Below, piece by piece: positions 19,801-30,912 of a stretch of DNA of 37,255 nt. Each line of letters begins with the position of its first letter. Position 1 is the stretch's first letter. Under the pieces are notes generated by a model that saw only the letters and a program-made list of their open reading frames with translations, searched no databases and was not told the origin of the DNA. The DNA comes from Aculops lycopersici (taxonomy: Eukaryota; Arthropoda; Arachnida; Trombidiformes; Eriophyidae): assembly GCA_015350385.1 (NCBI GenBank), contig WNKI01000002.1, positions 9,532,946 to 9,570,200 on the forward strand, given 5' to 3'. Position numbers and translations under genes: made by a program.

Positions 19801-20525
19801 TGCCGATCTAATGTGCTAAGCTTGTTACCTGACATATCCAAGTGTTTCAACTTCCGCCCAAAGGCAAACAAATTCTTCTCTAATTTGCCCTGTAGCTCAT
19901 TGTTGGCTAAACTTAACCACTCAAGTTGATACAAGTTATTGAATGCCATTTTGTTTAGCTTCGAGATCTTATTTTGTGACAAATCTAATTCAGTTAGATT
20001 CGACAGTTTAGTAAACGAGTTAGCTTCTATGGCTGCTATTGAGTTGCTCGAAAAATTTAACAACTTCAAGTTTGTCATGTTGTTCACTAGCTCAATTGGC
20101 ACCTGTTGCAGTAGATTCCGGTCCAGTGCTAGGTATTGCAAATTATACTTGAGCTCTTGAGAGAATGAATTCTGCTCTATGGTTTCCAGTTTAGAGTTTC
20201 TCACATCCAACTCCCTGATGGTCTTATGAAACTTGTAGGTTTCTGAATCTGAGAACAATGGACCAAATAAGCGACTTATTGAAGCCGACTCTAGTTCAAT
20301 TTGATCCACAAACTCATTATTTAAATACTTGATTGAATTGGAAAAGGTGGCTAGATTTAAGCGAGAACACTTGATAAGCAAACCTCGTGTTCCATTATTA
20401 CAGGTGCAGGGGTAGATAAAACTAGTGTCCTTGGGACAGATGTCATCACAGTTGGTTGCTATTGGGAGTAGAGTTGTTATTGAAATAATAATTGTTGTAA
20501 TCAATAGGTAAATGTGATTTGTCAT
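16863..20525 (-). CDS. Chaoptin/artichoke-like LRR-FN3 cell-surface protein
   Basis: An extracellular leucine-rich-repeat adhesion or receptor-like protein of 1220 residues from the ATG at 20525, encoded in one exon. I chose this ATG because a signal peptide follows at once (LLITTIIISITTLLPIATNC). The frame stays open upstream to 20852, but that 109-residue extension is hydrophilic and would bury the signal. A Cys cap (CPKDTSFIYPCTC) is followed by more than 35 repeats of L..LDLS.N.I type. An LRR C-cap (NNLHCSCQLLPLVAWAD) is followed by a fibronectin-III-like segment (NLKIGWSL, YTERTLILRNLNPSKYHVVC) and a C-terminal hydrophobic helix (ISMVPLVLIVLTFELSILF) with 13 trailing residues including K and R. 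Chaoptin in flies is GPI-anchored; here a GPI signal or a true membrane helix are both possible. Many N-glycosylation sequons are visible. I cannot tell whether it is orthologous to chaoptin, artichoke or another family member. Confidence 0.85.
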   Translation of the reverse strand: MTNHIYLLITTIIISITTLLPIATNCDDICPKDTSFIYPCTCNNGTRGLLIKCSRLNLATFSNSIKYLNNEFVDQIELESASISRLFGPLFSDSETYKFHKTIRELDVRNSKLETIEQNSFSQELKYNLQYLALDRNLLQQVPIELVNNMTNLKLLNFSSNSIAAIEANSFTKLSNLTELDLSQNKISKLNKMAFNNLYQLEWLSLANNELQGKLEKNLFAFGRKLKHLDMSGNKLSTLDRQDFNDLTTLETLILANNQLTTIPRSIFSRNGKLYNLDLSNNKLEDIDTYLFKSVRFLRDLNVSGNLIKEITKNTFSPTTRIKRIDMSQNLLTALVPETFKNLEWLERLNLSHNQIVNISNNAFDKIYSVEIDLSHNKLQRIFYWAFNELSNITKLDLSHNLIDEGVSQIAFHETDCAHLDLSYNLIQDISKVPISNFTGIKILDLSHNQITEFNKKSFAQKTPLYELHTVDASYNNISQISGNILERLKSVRLLNLTHNSLRRLTSSSLGQSPTLLELDLSHNNLVDFGSGTLVGLVSMRNLDVRYNKLKKMIPIPVALNSIHLEYNEIGQLSKSAFPSLNSLLELYLDNNRISHIEEGTFATLLALHTLSLSNNNLSLVPAQALKDLASLQLLRLDGNNIQKLDRRAFGTLPIVFDLFLDRNNISHIADQAFDGMLQLLSLNLSSNHLTELPPAAFFGLVSLRKLDLSNNHINRFENKTHSAMDDLLSLEVANFSSNKLSMITGKTFISSQYIPYKLTHLDLSNNLIGIIMNNFANGFKRLEWLSLRNNIINEIYPNVLGNASYLRHLDLSHNKLRTLKEGTLNGKFVNLTTILLNNNKLTSVPAKEFESQQKFRSLTQLDLSSNRLDSFDPDTIQRLVRHQGVSLNLKQNNLHCSCQLLPLVAWADEVKFRNQSYTLVSGGANLMAATFGGTGGNNNRLATRPATTASHFERYLQAANVISEVNCTKPDVLSGKSIMSLIDLAPTMELSCDLQLQEEADQMKTLKAPIQFYGVEPYFVNGEQNLKIGWSLVDLQLNFLNFIVMRLTFESKFSLAFYRSSLSSSPLSSRLSQEMPMDNRNNNYQLLEHEIHRMPYTERTLILRNLNPSKYHVVCVLYENEWQLMNKMIDQQYNITSSSLANKLPTIFADYTRINCVDLNSLARQNNQNGQDSSDRLISGAGFSLKQISMVPLVLIVLTFELSILFQQSIYLKRFFSPQ

Positions 20526-21452
20526 CTTGTTATTGTCTTCCCTATGTTTTTTGCGTTTAAACTTTCTATCCAATTCAGTTGGCATCATTTTCGTTTCGAT
20601 AAAAACACTTGCTGATTTTGACTTGATTGCTTGAAGCCTCTGTCCAGTTTTGATTTTCTTGCAATACCCTTGCTCTTGATATCTATCATCTTCAAGTTCT
20701 TCGGAGATTCGAGATCCTTGAAGCCGCTGAGGTGAGTTTATCGTATGATGGTTGATCATTTTGATGATATAAAACTGTAATCTGTTCTTGTCTAGCTCTT
20801 TGATCTTGCTTTTGGATTTGTTGTGATGGAATTTGGTGTAATGTAGATTCACGCAAATAATACGTATGCAAACTATTCAACTTGGAAGAAAAAGTTTGAT
20901 CTTTATCTAGTAGGTGATTTGCATAATATGACACCAAAAGCAACTGCAACTCACTTGACCTTATGGCTGGAACTGCGTGATACTAATCAAGAGCCTGCTC
21001 CTTACTCACTGAGCAAAGTCTATTCTTCTCCCACCGGCTCGTTAATATGCCAACCTGTTGGTGGAATCTCCTGATAACTTTGCATATTTTTACAGACGTT
21101 ACTCTCGCTACCTCTCGCCTTGTATCTATCTATCTATTTATCTTTCGCAACAGACGAATGGTTTGGCGCTGTCATCGAATGATGATCGGCTAGTTTGTGG
21201 TGATATTGGATAGTGATGGATAACGAATAGACATTTCAATCAGTCTAGTCCCTGCTCTTGTCTTGGTTTGGCCACTAGCTAAACTATTTCAATGTTTCCA
21301 GTTTCGGCTTTTTGCTTTCACCTCTCAAAGGCCACTTGATCTCTCAGTGTGTTTCTGCCTTTCCTTCTCCCCTTTTCTTACTGCTGACTCCGCGTGAATG
21401 TGTATTTGTGTTTTGATGTACCTCTCTCAGCCATACCGACGAAATGTTACCG

Positions 21453-21465
21453 CAGCAGCAGCAGC

Positions 21466-21509
<44 letters not shown>
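21453..21509 (+). repeat. (CAG)4(CAA)15 trinucleotide repeat
   Basis: Read from the ATG at 21444 it would give Met-Leu-Pro and 19 glutamines, then a stop. It is therefore treated as a microsatellite, not a gene. Confidence 0.9.
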
Positions 21510-21510
<1 letters not shown>

Positions 21511-22722
21511 AACAGTTGGTCAGACTCTCGACCCAAAACAGGAGGCAACGACAACAAACTCAGAGAGACTCGAGCCGACTGCCTTTGATTGGAACTAACA
21601 ACAGCGGCGGCGGCGGCGAGCAAACAAACGCAACATCGAGTGTCATATTTGGCCAGACATTCTGCTGAATCGGCAAGCTAGCTGTGCGCCAAACCGATGG
21701 TATTGCGCGCCCTCGAGAAGCACTGCTGACCAGTCGTCGTGGTCGCCGTCGGTAGGCTGGTCAAGTGGCAGCGGTGGCAGCATTAGTGGCAGTGGCAGAG
21801 GCAATAGTGCCGAGTTTACATGGCTATCCCTCCATCTCTGTCGTATGCTCATTCACTCGCTAGCCCGCTCGTTCGCTCACCTGCACAACTGGTCAAGCTC
21901 GAAGGGTGAAACCGACGTTATTTTGACTTGCCTTTCTACCACTCACTATACTATCTACCGACTCGGCATCGCCATGGTTGTTGGGCTAACAAGCAGACAA
22001 ACATACAGACAAGACGAACATGCATGCAACCAAGCGGCTAACTCGCTCAGGCGACTCCAAAGCTGAGCCAAAGGCGTTAGACTGAGTTGAGCCAACAGCG
22101 GGCATGCGGCCAACATCAACAGGTGAGTTGGCCTAATTCCTTGAAGGCTCACTCAATCTGGCCGCCAGCGGTAGCGATAGCAAGCGAGTCTCTCTAGCCA
22201 TCGAGGAGAAAGAAACTTTCTTACTTGCTAGCTTGCTCGCTCTTTCCCTATCGTATGGGCACTGCCACTGGGGCTTTCAAGTTTTGCGATACCAACCATT
22301 GGACACGCCGCGGCAATGGCAACTCGCCGGCAAGTTGCTGCCCTTTTTACTATTATAACAGAACATTCAACTGATATCCCTGTTTCACTCTCTCCAAATC
22401 TCGTCGCGAGTTTGCCATACGAAAGCTGATCTTGGCAAGGTATCCCCAGCAACGGACTGCCACCACCGCTGCCGTAGTCATCAGCTGATGGTCGTAGAGA
22501 TTACTCTACCGAGCTAGCTCTTGGCCAACCCACGCTCATCAAAATGATAAGCGCGTATATGTTCTTTAGTCCTGTAGACGACAACAACGGAGATAGATGT
22601 AAGGGTGGTAGTGGTGCTAACGGCAGCGATTGCCGGGACGATGATGGCGACGAATCTTTCCTATCTCTTTCTCTCTCCCTCTCTCGTTTGTCTTGTAGAT
22701 TGTGGTGCAAGTAAATGAATTT

Positions 22723-22737
22723 AGCGCCACCTTGTGG
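22723..22737 (-). promoter_or_regulatory. CTCF-like insulator motif candidate
   Basis: agcgccaccttgtgg matches 12 of 13 positions of the consensus CCASYAGRKGGCR on the minus strand. I estimate about one such near-match by chance in a window of this size, so support is weak. Confidence 0.25.
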
Positions 22738-23044
22738 GTCGGTTACAGCTGTTTTACAGGTAAGAGGTGGTAGAATAACTGAGCTAAGCTATTGTAACAA
22801 TGGTTTGGCATAACAATCGCTTGAGCGTTAAATGTGGTGGCTCGCTAGAAGCCGAGTGATTGCAGCTTTCTGTCGGCTCTCGCAGACTTTCGAGGTGAAT
22901 TGAATCCACGATGGACATCACAGAAAGGGTTCTTGCAACATTCTAGATTTTCATCAATCCATCCGTCGATAGTCTATTGTGTTCTTCTCTATTTTGTTAT
23001 GTAGTATTCTCTAGTAGGCGAAGATCTCTGCTGTGTTCGCCCAT

Positions 23045-23050
23045 TTTATT
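23045..23050 (-). terminator. AATAAA polyadenylation signal, mab-21
   Basis: TTTATT on the plus strand, 234 nt beyond the mab-21 stop codon. Confidence 0.45.
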
Positions 23051-23283
23051 GCTCGATGTTCTGTCCACATTCTCACCAGAATGTAATATCTAGTACACCG
23101 ATATCAAAATAGTGGTTAGTTTTGTCGATGGATTAAAATTGATTCGTTTTTGTACATATTCTTTCTTCCAGTTGTGACGCTCCTAATCCATCATAGCAAT
23201 CTCCAACCTAACCAGTATGATTGTAGCTTTCACAAATAGCCTCAAGCCAGCTGACTATTGTGTGTTATCTGCGTTATTTAACT

Positions 23284-26200
23284 CTAAAATCGCTCTAATG
23301 AGTTGGGATCCATGATGAATTGTCGAACTAAGCGCCATATTTGATCTGATATGTTCTCGATTTGTCTACCTCGAAACAAGTCCAAGTTGGGCAAAAAGTA
23401 GTGTGGGCATCTGCGCGACTGTAAGCAAGATATCAATTGCAAGAAGATGCCATTAAGCCGATCGCCTAGGTTGTAATCGTCCCATTCAAATTCATGCGGA
23501 TGCTTCTCGCACTCGTACAGCAGCAAAGTCTTTAAGTGATAACTTGTGATACATTTTTGTCCAGCTAAATCTAAATTTCTATCTCGTAACGTTTTCAAGA
23601 TAGACAAACACTTCTTTCTATTGCCACCCTGGAGCAACTTGTTCTCTGCGTCATTGAAACTTAAGAGCCAAGCGTCTCCTTCCATTGCACTTTGTTTACC
23701 TCTCTAAACATTGTAACGTCATCATTATCATTGGGGTTGTCGTCGTTAGTGCCATTTTTTTGATTGAAATAGGGATGACATGCAAATTTGAGATTAGTTT
23801 CTTGGTTAAGTCAAGTTTGGTCAGACGTCTAGTATTCATCATCGAGCCATCAAGATTTCGATTTAAAGATAACGAGGAGTTTGCGTAGCGTGTCTGCTCA
23901 GTGGGTGGAATCCAGTGGCGCCATCTAACAACACGCACAACTTGGCTAACATGAACACTCCCATCTCTAGTAGTATCAAAATCATCTTTATTCGCGAATC
24001 CTCATCTTTATTTCCTTGTCCAAGTCTTCAAACTTAATCATCACTGTCGATAGATACTTGCCTGTGCTGTCGAACACTCCTTGCTCAACAGGTCAAAGCC
24101 ATCGCTTTTCACTTCCTGAACAATTTGCGGTGCCGGCCATGGGCAATTTGCCTGCGGCCAATGGCTGGCTGAGCGTGGCCATAGCCCGCTACATCTGAAC
24201 GCTGTGCGCCATAGTGGTCAGTATTGGTTGGTATTTATGGTTGGTTAACTGAATTTCACTTTACCATCATTTAGTATTCGGTGCAATATCTCATTACGTC
24301 AGGCAAAAATGTCGCGCTCCCAACTTACCTGGCGTTATTTGGATTGTGTAAGAATCTCGAACCCTGATTTTAACTTCGCTCGTGTCGGGGATCAACTTGA
24401 TTAATCCGCTATAGCTACTTTTTTCGCATGCTTGTACCATCTAGATGCGTCACCAAGGCAGTCAAGCAGGATGTCAGGAGATTCAGAATGCGCTGGGTTA
24501 GTTTTCTGCTATAAATTCAACTAAACAGCAGTGAAGTTTAACGCGCCAAGTTCGGATAGAGCTTTTCGTGCGAACGCTAATTAATGGGCCCACAACAAAT
24601 CATCTTGAGCTCACGATGTTTGTGTGTGGTCAGTTTGTCTTCAAGACTACGCCTGTTTGGTTACCAACAACCTCGGCAAGCATCGGCCCTCAAAAAGTTG
24701 TGCAAGCGATTCATAAATCTGGTTGCTTGTTACAGATAAGTATAAACAAACATTCTTGCATAAGAGAGCGAGTGCTGAGTGAATGAACTCAACAAGTTAT
24801 ACTTGCTAACAGGTAGTTGGCTGGTGGGTATAATAATTGTTGCTGTTGTTACAGAGACTCGACAGGTGAGATGCAGTCTCGACCACGTCACTGGCCTCAT
24901 GGATGAGAGTTTTTTGCGGGTGAGCACAGAATCAATGATGCATTAAGATGCATGTGGCTGAAGTAAACTATTGCAGAGTAAACTGGCGCCAATCCGGCGC
25001 CAGCCACTGCGGTCGTCGATGGACAACTTTTCAAGGCTGTGGTCCTCGCAGCGCTCGATGTGGTGGTTGTGGTTGTGGCAAGGAAATTCAAATCATGAAC
25101 AAGCAACTAGCCAGTGAAGCTCTTCTAAATGGCCAACTTGGATCAAGAGTGTGGTTTCCTCTCTCTCATTTCTACTCGATATCTTTTTGCGACCGAAACT
25201 TTTTTGCTTGAACAAGGAGGAAAAACCTCCCAAGCTGCTGATGCCAGGTAATCAATTATCAGACAAAGTTTCATCCTCTTACAATTCCTGTTGTCTGGTA
25301 TCGTTTGCGGCTTCTCTCAATAGTCGCTTGTTCACTCATTCTGATGATGTCTGGCGACCACACAGCTTGAATACTTCCCGGCCTCCGTCGTCGCTCGCTG
25401 CATGTATTTTTCCTTTGATTCATAAAATCTTGATTTTTAATGATTATTAATTGTATTGCTCGTCGTCTTGTATGTTGCCGATCACCTTCACAAACAATCA
25501 ATACTAAAGCTTAGTGCATCCCGAAAGCTCAGTCGAAGCAAACAATCGATTGCTCGATGGCACTTGTTCAAACAATCAGACTTGTGACTGTTTCAATAGT
25601 CGGAGTGTTTGAACAATCCGATGAAAAGCCGCAATTACCGCATCAGAAACTCAACCTCTACTTACCAAAGTCTGAAATCTGGAGCGAATTTTTCTGGCGC
25701 TTAAATAGCCACTTGCGGTTATAAACTCAACCCAAAGTGACATTGATCTCTTTCTTCCATCAGATAACTTGAGTACAGCGCAGCCAGCCAGTGACCCATC
25801 GTCTACAAAATTGAACACTCCCATCTGATTCAGATATAATATCACCTCAAACTCGGTTGGTGACACAACATTCAAGCCTATATTATTGATGGCAACAACA
25901 GTATCGATCGCAATGTATTTGAAAGAGTTAGAGAAAATTATTAGTCTTTGCTACGGGCTCGTCTGCTGGTTGACAACAATAACATGATATTATAACATAA
26001 GCTATAAAGATGTGAAACTAACCATCATAGTGGCCATTCACTTCCGTGAATGTCGATATAAACCTTGGCTCTTGAATCTCAAGTTCCCGCAGAACATCTT
26101 GCACAATTTTGGAAACTTCCTGAAGAGTTCTTGTGATTGACTTGCTTCTTGCGTTAGCTTTGGTATGATAATATTGATTCAATTGGTGCATTAATATTTT

Positions 26201-26386
26201 ATCCCTCTGATTCATATATTTCATTGAATGAGGCTGCATAGATCCCGTCACTGCCGCCGCTGCAGATCCCGATGTTAGATGATGATGTTGATGTTCGCTT
26301 GTTAGATCTTGGTGATCCATTTGTATTGCACTGGAATTTATTGCCGCATCCGCTGTCTGATGCATGGCTGACGAGTATGGATCCAT
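23284..26386 (-). CDS. mab-21: Mab-21 homologue, five coding exons
   Basis: A Mab-21 family protein: a cGAS-like nucleotidyltransferase fold, involved in animal cell-fate and sensory-organ development. I rebuilt 415 residues from exons 26023-26386, 25666-25877, 24440-24329, 24201-24062 and 23703-23284 (1248 nt with stop). Phases agree at every junction. Characteristic blocks in order: QEPRFISTFTEVNGHYDG; VVSPTEFEVILYLNQMGVFN; VDDGSLAGCAVLKLSDGRKR; SARKIRSRFQTL; LIPDTSEVKIRVR; CSGLWPRSASHWP; DGFDLLSKEC; LLLYECEKHPHEFEWDD; LNGIFLQLISCLQSRRCPHY; FLPNLDLFRGRQ. All match vertebrate MAB21L in order. Introns are 145, 1225, 127 and 358 nt. The last begins GCAAGT (GC-AG class) and is required to restore the conserved GKQS...DAW region. 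About 56 residues precede the conserved start and include a His-rich stretch. The frame is open upstream of the ATG at 26386 without a better Met. Confidence 0.93.
24441..25665 (-). other. Large intron of mab-21
   Basis: A 1225-nt GT-AG intron. The donor is TTG/GTAAGT at 25665 and the acceptor GCATCTAG is at 24441, with a CTTGAC branch-like site. It contains an 8-bp inverted repeat ctggcgcc-aatcc-ggcgccag at 24983-25003 and short frames with no recognisable product. Confidence 0.8.
24983..25003. repeat. 8-bp inverted repeat with GGCGCC arms
   Basis: ctggcgcc at 24983-24990 and ggcgccag at 24996-25003 flank a 5-nt loop, within the mab-21 intron. Confidence 0.8.
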
Positions 26387-28840
26387 GATATTGCTTTTGG
26401 ATTTATTTTTATTTATTTCTTCATAGATTTGATCAAAAAATAGAAAAACGATAGTGGTCAATAGGAGCGATATTCAATCATTAATTGTTAGCATGATTGC
26501 TCATCATCTTGGAGTTTCCGCTAAGAATATAGCTATGCAAGATAGATGCTAATATTTAGACGCAAACTTTGCGAGGTTTTATGTATCTGATTGGACATTC
26601 TGTTGTTTTAGTACAGAGGAGATACAAAACACAAGAAAAATGTTCGCTCCCTACCGAGAAGTTCGCTCGGACGCATGCGCTTCGAGTGCCTCATAGTTAG
26701 CTCGCGGCAAAGTCCCCTGTGCTTTGCTGAAATATAGGAGGCTCTTGTATCGTTTCAACCCAAGCAGCCATGCAGCAGCCAAGCACCAGCACTGTGTAAA
26801 TGCCTATGCTTAGCTGCTGTGAATACTTGAGGCTCTCGCATGGTTCAGGAGGATGAGAAAAATAATTTTCGTGGCGAATTTTGAAACAACCCTCCGGAGC
26901 AAGTGTGATACAGATTCTCCTCCCTCGGCTCTCGCTTGGACTTAAATACAAATTTTATATTCTTGTACATTGTAAGATTCGAATGGAATCAATTCGCAAG
27001 ACTCACGGTTTTAAATGTATGTTCTTTGACCTCTGGTCTAGTTTGCCTGGTTTCCGTACCAGGCTATTATTCCTATTATTGTGGTTTCAGAAATCATGTC
27101 GTCATCTTGAGTTATTAGGAAATTAAAACGTTAATTTAAGCGAGAGCAACAGATATTAGCACCTATTCTCGCTTCAAGAATACATTCAAGGCAGTTATTG
27201 AGTCATCAAGCGAAGGAATTTCATTGATATCAAGTTTGTGTATCTATCGCAATTAGCTTAAGTATGGTGAGATAAGCAAGTAGTCAAATTAGGAATAATC
27301 CGTGAGAAATCCGACAACAAAATTATTACTCCACAAACCAAAAATTTCATGCAGATTCCAAGAAATGAATTCGGCAAATCTTTTACGAGTTCATCAACAA
27401 AACGATGCGTTGTCCACATAGAGAATCATGATGATGATCGTCAACACATATTCTAGTCGCTAATTGAGACTTCAAGCTCCCAATTATCCAGTTTAAAGAT
27501 GGAACCAAACAAACAAACACACTGGATGTCGACCAACGTCTTTAGCGTAAAATTATCGTAGTGCCCTGCTTGCTCAATGATATATGAGCATGAGCTACCG
27601 AGGCCAGCATCGGTTGTTAATGGGCGAATCTCATGATGGGCAACCATACTTAGCTCACTGGTTACGTCAAATTCTGAATCTCCCCTCCTATTTACGTCAA
27701 GTTAGAGAGCAAGTCGACCAGAGCAACTGTATCCACAGTTCGTGTGAGAACCTACTAAAACTAACCATAACGAGGCAACTAAACTCGAGTGGTTATGAGA
27801 GTTGTGAAGAGAAGAGAAAAGAAATTTGTTTCAAAGCCATGGTCACGCTTGCACTTGACCGCTCAAATGGCGGTTGAATGGGAGAATAAAGCAAAATCTA
27901 AGTTGTTGGTTGACTCGTGCAAATTCGGCTGAAGAGACTAATATCAAGTTCATGGCTCGCTGAATGAGACCACCAAATTATGATGAGCAGCAACAACAAC
28001 CGCAAAAGTTGTTTCTTTTGCTACGCATGCGATCAGTGTTCAATTTGATGGTTAGGTAAGATAGGAAGCGAGCCTCGACAAATCGATCAGCTTGAACGCG
28101 CCTCCCGCCAATCGGATTTATTGCTGATCATTCGAGCCATGAATTCAAAAGAACATTTGAGAGCTTTGATTCTGACGATCGATGCCGATTATTAGAGAAA
28201 ATCCGAATGGCACGTGCAAAAACTACCGTAACTGTGAATTGCTGCCTAAAGTGTGAGAAGGGACCACATTGAGCTCAAACCGAAAGCGGCCGCACCTCAG
28301 GCTCATTTTCCGATATTCAGTTCAAACTCGACTCTGCAATCTTAGGCCACCCAGTGTTTGGTGAATTATGCAACTATGGCGCAAGAGAGAAAGAGACAGA
28401 GGGTCTGAATGGATCGGCAACTAGGAGTCCACTTAATTTTTAAGGCGCCAGGTAATTTCGCGAGGATGTTTGAGAGAGAGAAAAACAAACAAACTGCGGG
28501 GGGCGGGCAACTAGATTGTTGCTCTTGTTTGACTGTTATGGCGCCAGGTCATTACAACGACGAGAGTTTTTGTTAGCTGATGGCTCATCTCAGCCGTCAC
28601 CACCACTACCTGCATCGCCACTAAAGGCTGATTAGTCCGAGCTCTTTGTTTTGTATGGACTAGACTTGGAAGAATTGCTCAGGTGCCTCTCTCTCAAACG
28701 ATTGATCTCATCAGACAAGCAGGACCATTGCCGAAAATTCCAACACCATACACATCTTAGAGCGACTCTATGAAGAGTCAGCAATTTGGCTTGATGGTTA
28801 GTTAGTTGCCATTGGCGACGCAAGTTATTGTTATTTACAC

Positions 28841-28858
28841 CGTCGTCGTCGTCGTCGT
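28841..28858. repeat. (CGT)6 microsatellite
   Basis: Six CGT units in non-coding DNA. Confidence 0.9.
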
Positions 28859-30880
28859 AATCAACTGCTCATTGCTCACCGCTGGCTTTCAAACTGCCTC
28901 AAGTCCGCCGCTGACGTGCCGATGATTAAACATAGAATGGATACAGGATGAAACAAAAAACCATCTACGGACATAATGGCTAGAGGACGACGTCATCAGG
29001 AGAAAACGTTTCGAGCGACCACCAGCGCCACTAACATCATGTGGTCGTCTCCTCCTATGGGTGCAAGTGTTATCGTTGGAATTTTTCCAAGCGACAGAGA
29101 GACAATCAGAGGGCAAACTACTAACCCAAAGTGAAGCCAGAAGCCACTTGCATTCATGTCCATGATCTAACTCCAACTGGAGCTTTAAATATTGAATATG
29201 CTAATGAGCTTGGAGTCGACGTCGCATCATAACATTAGTATTGTTATAACAACAGTAGAAAAGGCAGGCGGTAGCAGCAGGTAGACATCACGCAAACTCA
29301 TCTCTATTCTAAGTGACTTTCAACTTTTTCGAATATTAGCGCTCTTCAATCACAAGTGACTGCATTCGCTAGGTCGTCAGTTTCGACTTGCTGTATCATC
29401 GACGAAGCTCTAGAAAGCACTTGTTAAATGAAGCAATCCTTGGAATGAGCTCCAAGTCAAGCGCTCCCAACGAACCCTGAGGAGAGACCATTCCAAATTA
29501 GATTATAGAATCTACATAGGCTTCCTTATGAGTGCTTGTGTTACTGTTGTCGCCATCACCGATGAAGACAACTTGCCCAAAATGATAATTCGATTTGTTA
29601 ATGGATCTTAATCTTTGGTAGCAAGCAAGCAAACAAACTATTAGGCGCCAGTGGTGGCGAAAGTTTTTGTTGCTCACTTTGGTACCATTTAATGTTAGTT
29701 GCTCAACTCAACTCGGAGGCAGCGATTGATGCTCTCTTTTGATAATCAAATTAACAACAGTGCAAACATAGAGGAAGCAAGTAGAAAGAGGCAAAGTTAT
29801 TGTGAGTGCGCGAACAACACTACGGCCACTAACGGTGGCACCGATCGTTCGTGTTATGTAATCGTAATGGTGGCCTCATCCGACTAGTAGCGTCCCAGCG
29901 GTCTTATTGTTCGTCGCACCATAACAAACACCACCGCCACCGCCAACAAACAGTTTATCGTTTGCTCTACCATTACCATCTGCCACCTACTAGGTTAGTA
30001 GTGCTGTCAAGAGACTACAAGACACTTTTCAAACTTCCCCTCGATAGAAGGGACAGACGATAAGCATCTCCGAGTGTTGAAGTTGATGGAGGAGAGAGAT
30101 GATCGAGAAGCGCAAATTTTGTTGCCCGTAAGAAGCGCTACAGCTTGCAATTGCTACAAACGAGAAGAGCATCCAAGTTCGTCAAAAGTAGGAAATGAAC
30201 TCACATAGATAGCAGCAACACTGGTAGCAATTTTGAGATGAGAGTTCACGTAATCATGATAATGTGTCTACCTATCTTTTAGGTTCTTTCAATATTATAA
30301 CAAAACCACTGACCATGTGCATGTGATGATTCGATGTGATTGAAGTTCGAATCATAAGACTGGCCGATCGACCCATCGACCTACCGACAATCGAACTGCC
30401 AGTAGTATACCAGTTCGTGGTTTGTCTGACTGGCTTCCCTGCAGCGTCAGACGCAAGAATAAGAAGAGTTCGTGATTCATAGTAATGGACAGCAGCAACA
30501 GCAGCAATAACAATTCCAACTTCTACCACTACCAACACGAATTTGAAGTCTACCGTCTCTCAAAAGCGATGCTAAGAAGTGGAGGCACTGATTTCAAATG
30601 GACAAATAGAGACTAAACGATTTGCGAAACTTAGTAGCGAAAGAGAGGAGAAAACTTTCAATCACGAGCATCGACTGGTTGGTAGGTTGGCAATCTACTG
30701 GACTAGATTTCTTGTGACCCACCAAGCAAGTGGAGTGAATGTGTAGTGAGCAACCGAAGTAGTTAGATAAACTGATCCAACTCTATCTCGAACATCAACT
30801 TGCTTCAATGTTTGGGTAACTAGGTACAGTCGACTGGGCCACCAAACAAACCTCGAGCCCCGAGTGATTCATTTGCCCTT

Positions 30881-30912
30881 CCACCACCACCACCTCCACC
30901 ACCACCACCTCC
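30881..30912. repeat. (CCA)n-rich repeat
   Basis: CCA trinucleotides interrupted by CCT. Opposite-strand poly-Gly frames here are a composition artefact. Confidence 0.85.

Larger units (their letters stand above)
20526..23044. other. 5' flank of the LRR gene and intergenic region
   Basis: Nothing convincingly coding. The first 330 bases are an in-frame extension of the LRR frame, probably 5' UTR. A donor-like CAA/GTGAGT occurs near 20952 on the minus strand. A (CAG)4(CAA)15 repeat lies at 21453-21509, GGCAGC-type low complexity near 21765-21810, the palindrome catcagctgatg (with an E-box) at 22479-22490, and a CTCF-like sequence at 22723-22737. Confidence 0.55.

Noticed and set aside
21444..21512. 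Short polyglutamine frame (Met-Leu-Pro-Gln19)
   Set aside because: It ends immediately after the repeat; best explained as a microsatellite.
26697..26951. 84-codon minus-strand frame with a hydrophobic stretch
   Set aside because: No clear domain, no supporting splice structure, and it overlaps another frame on the opposite strand.
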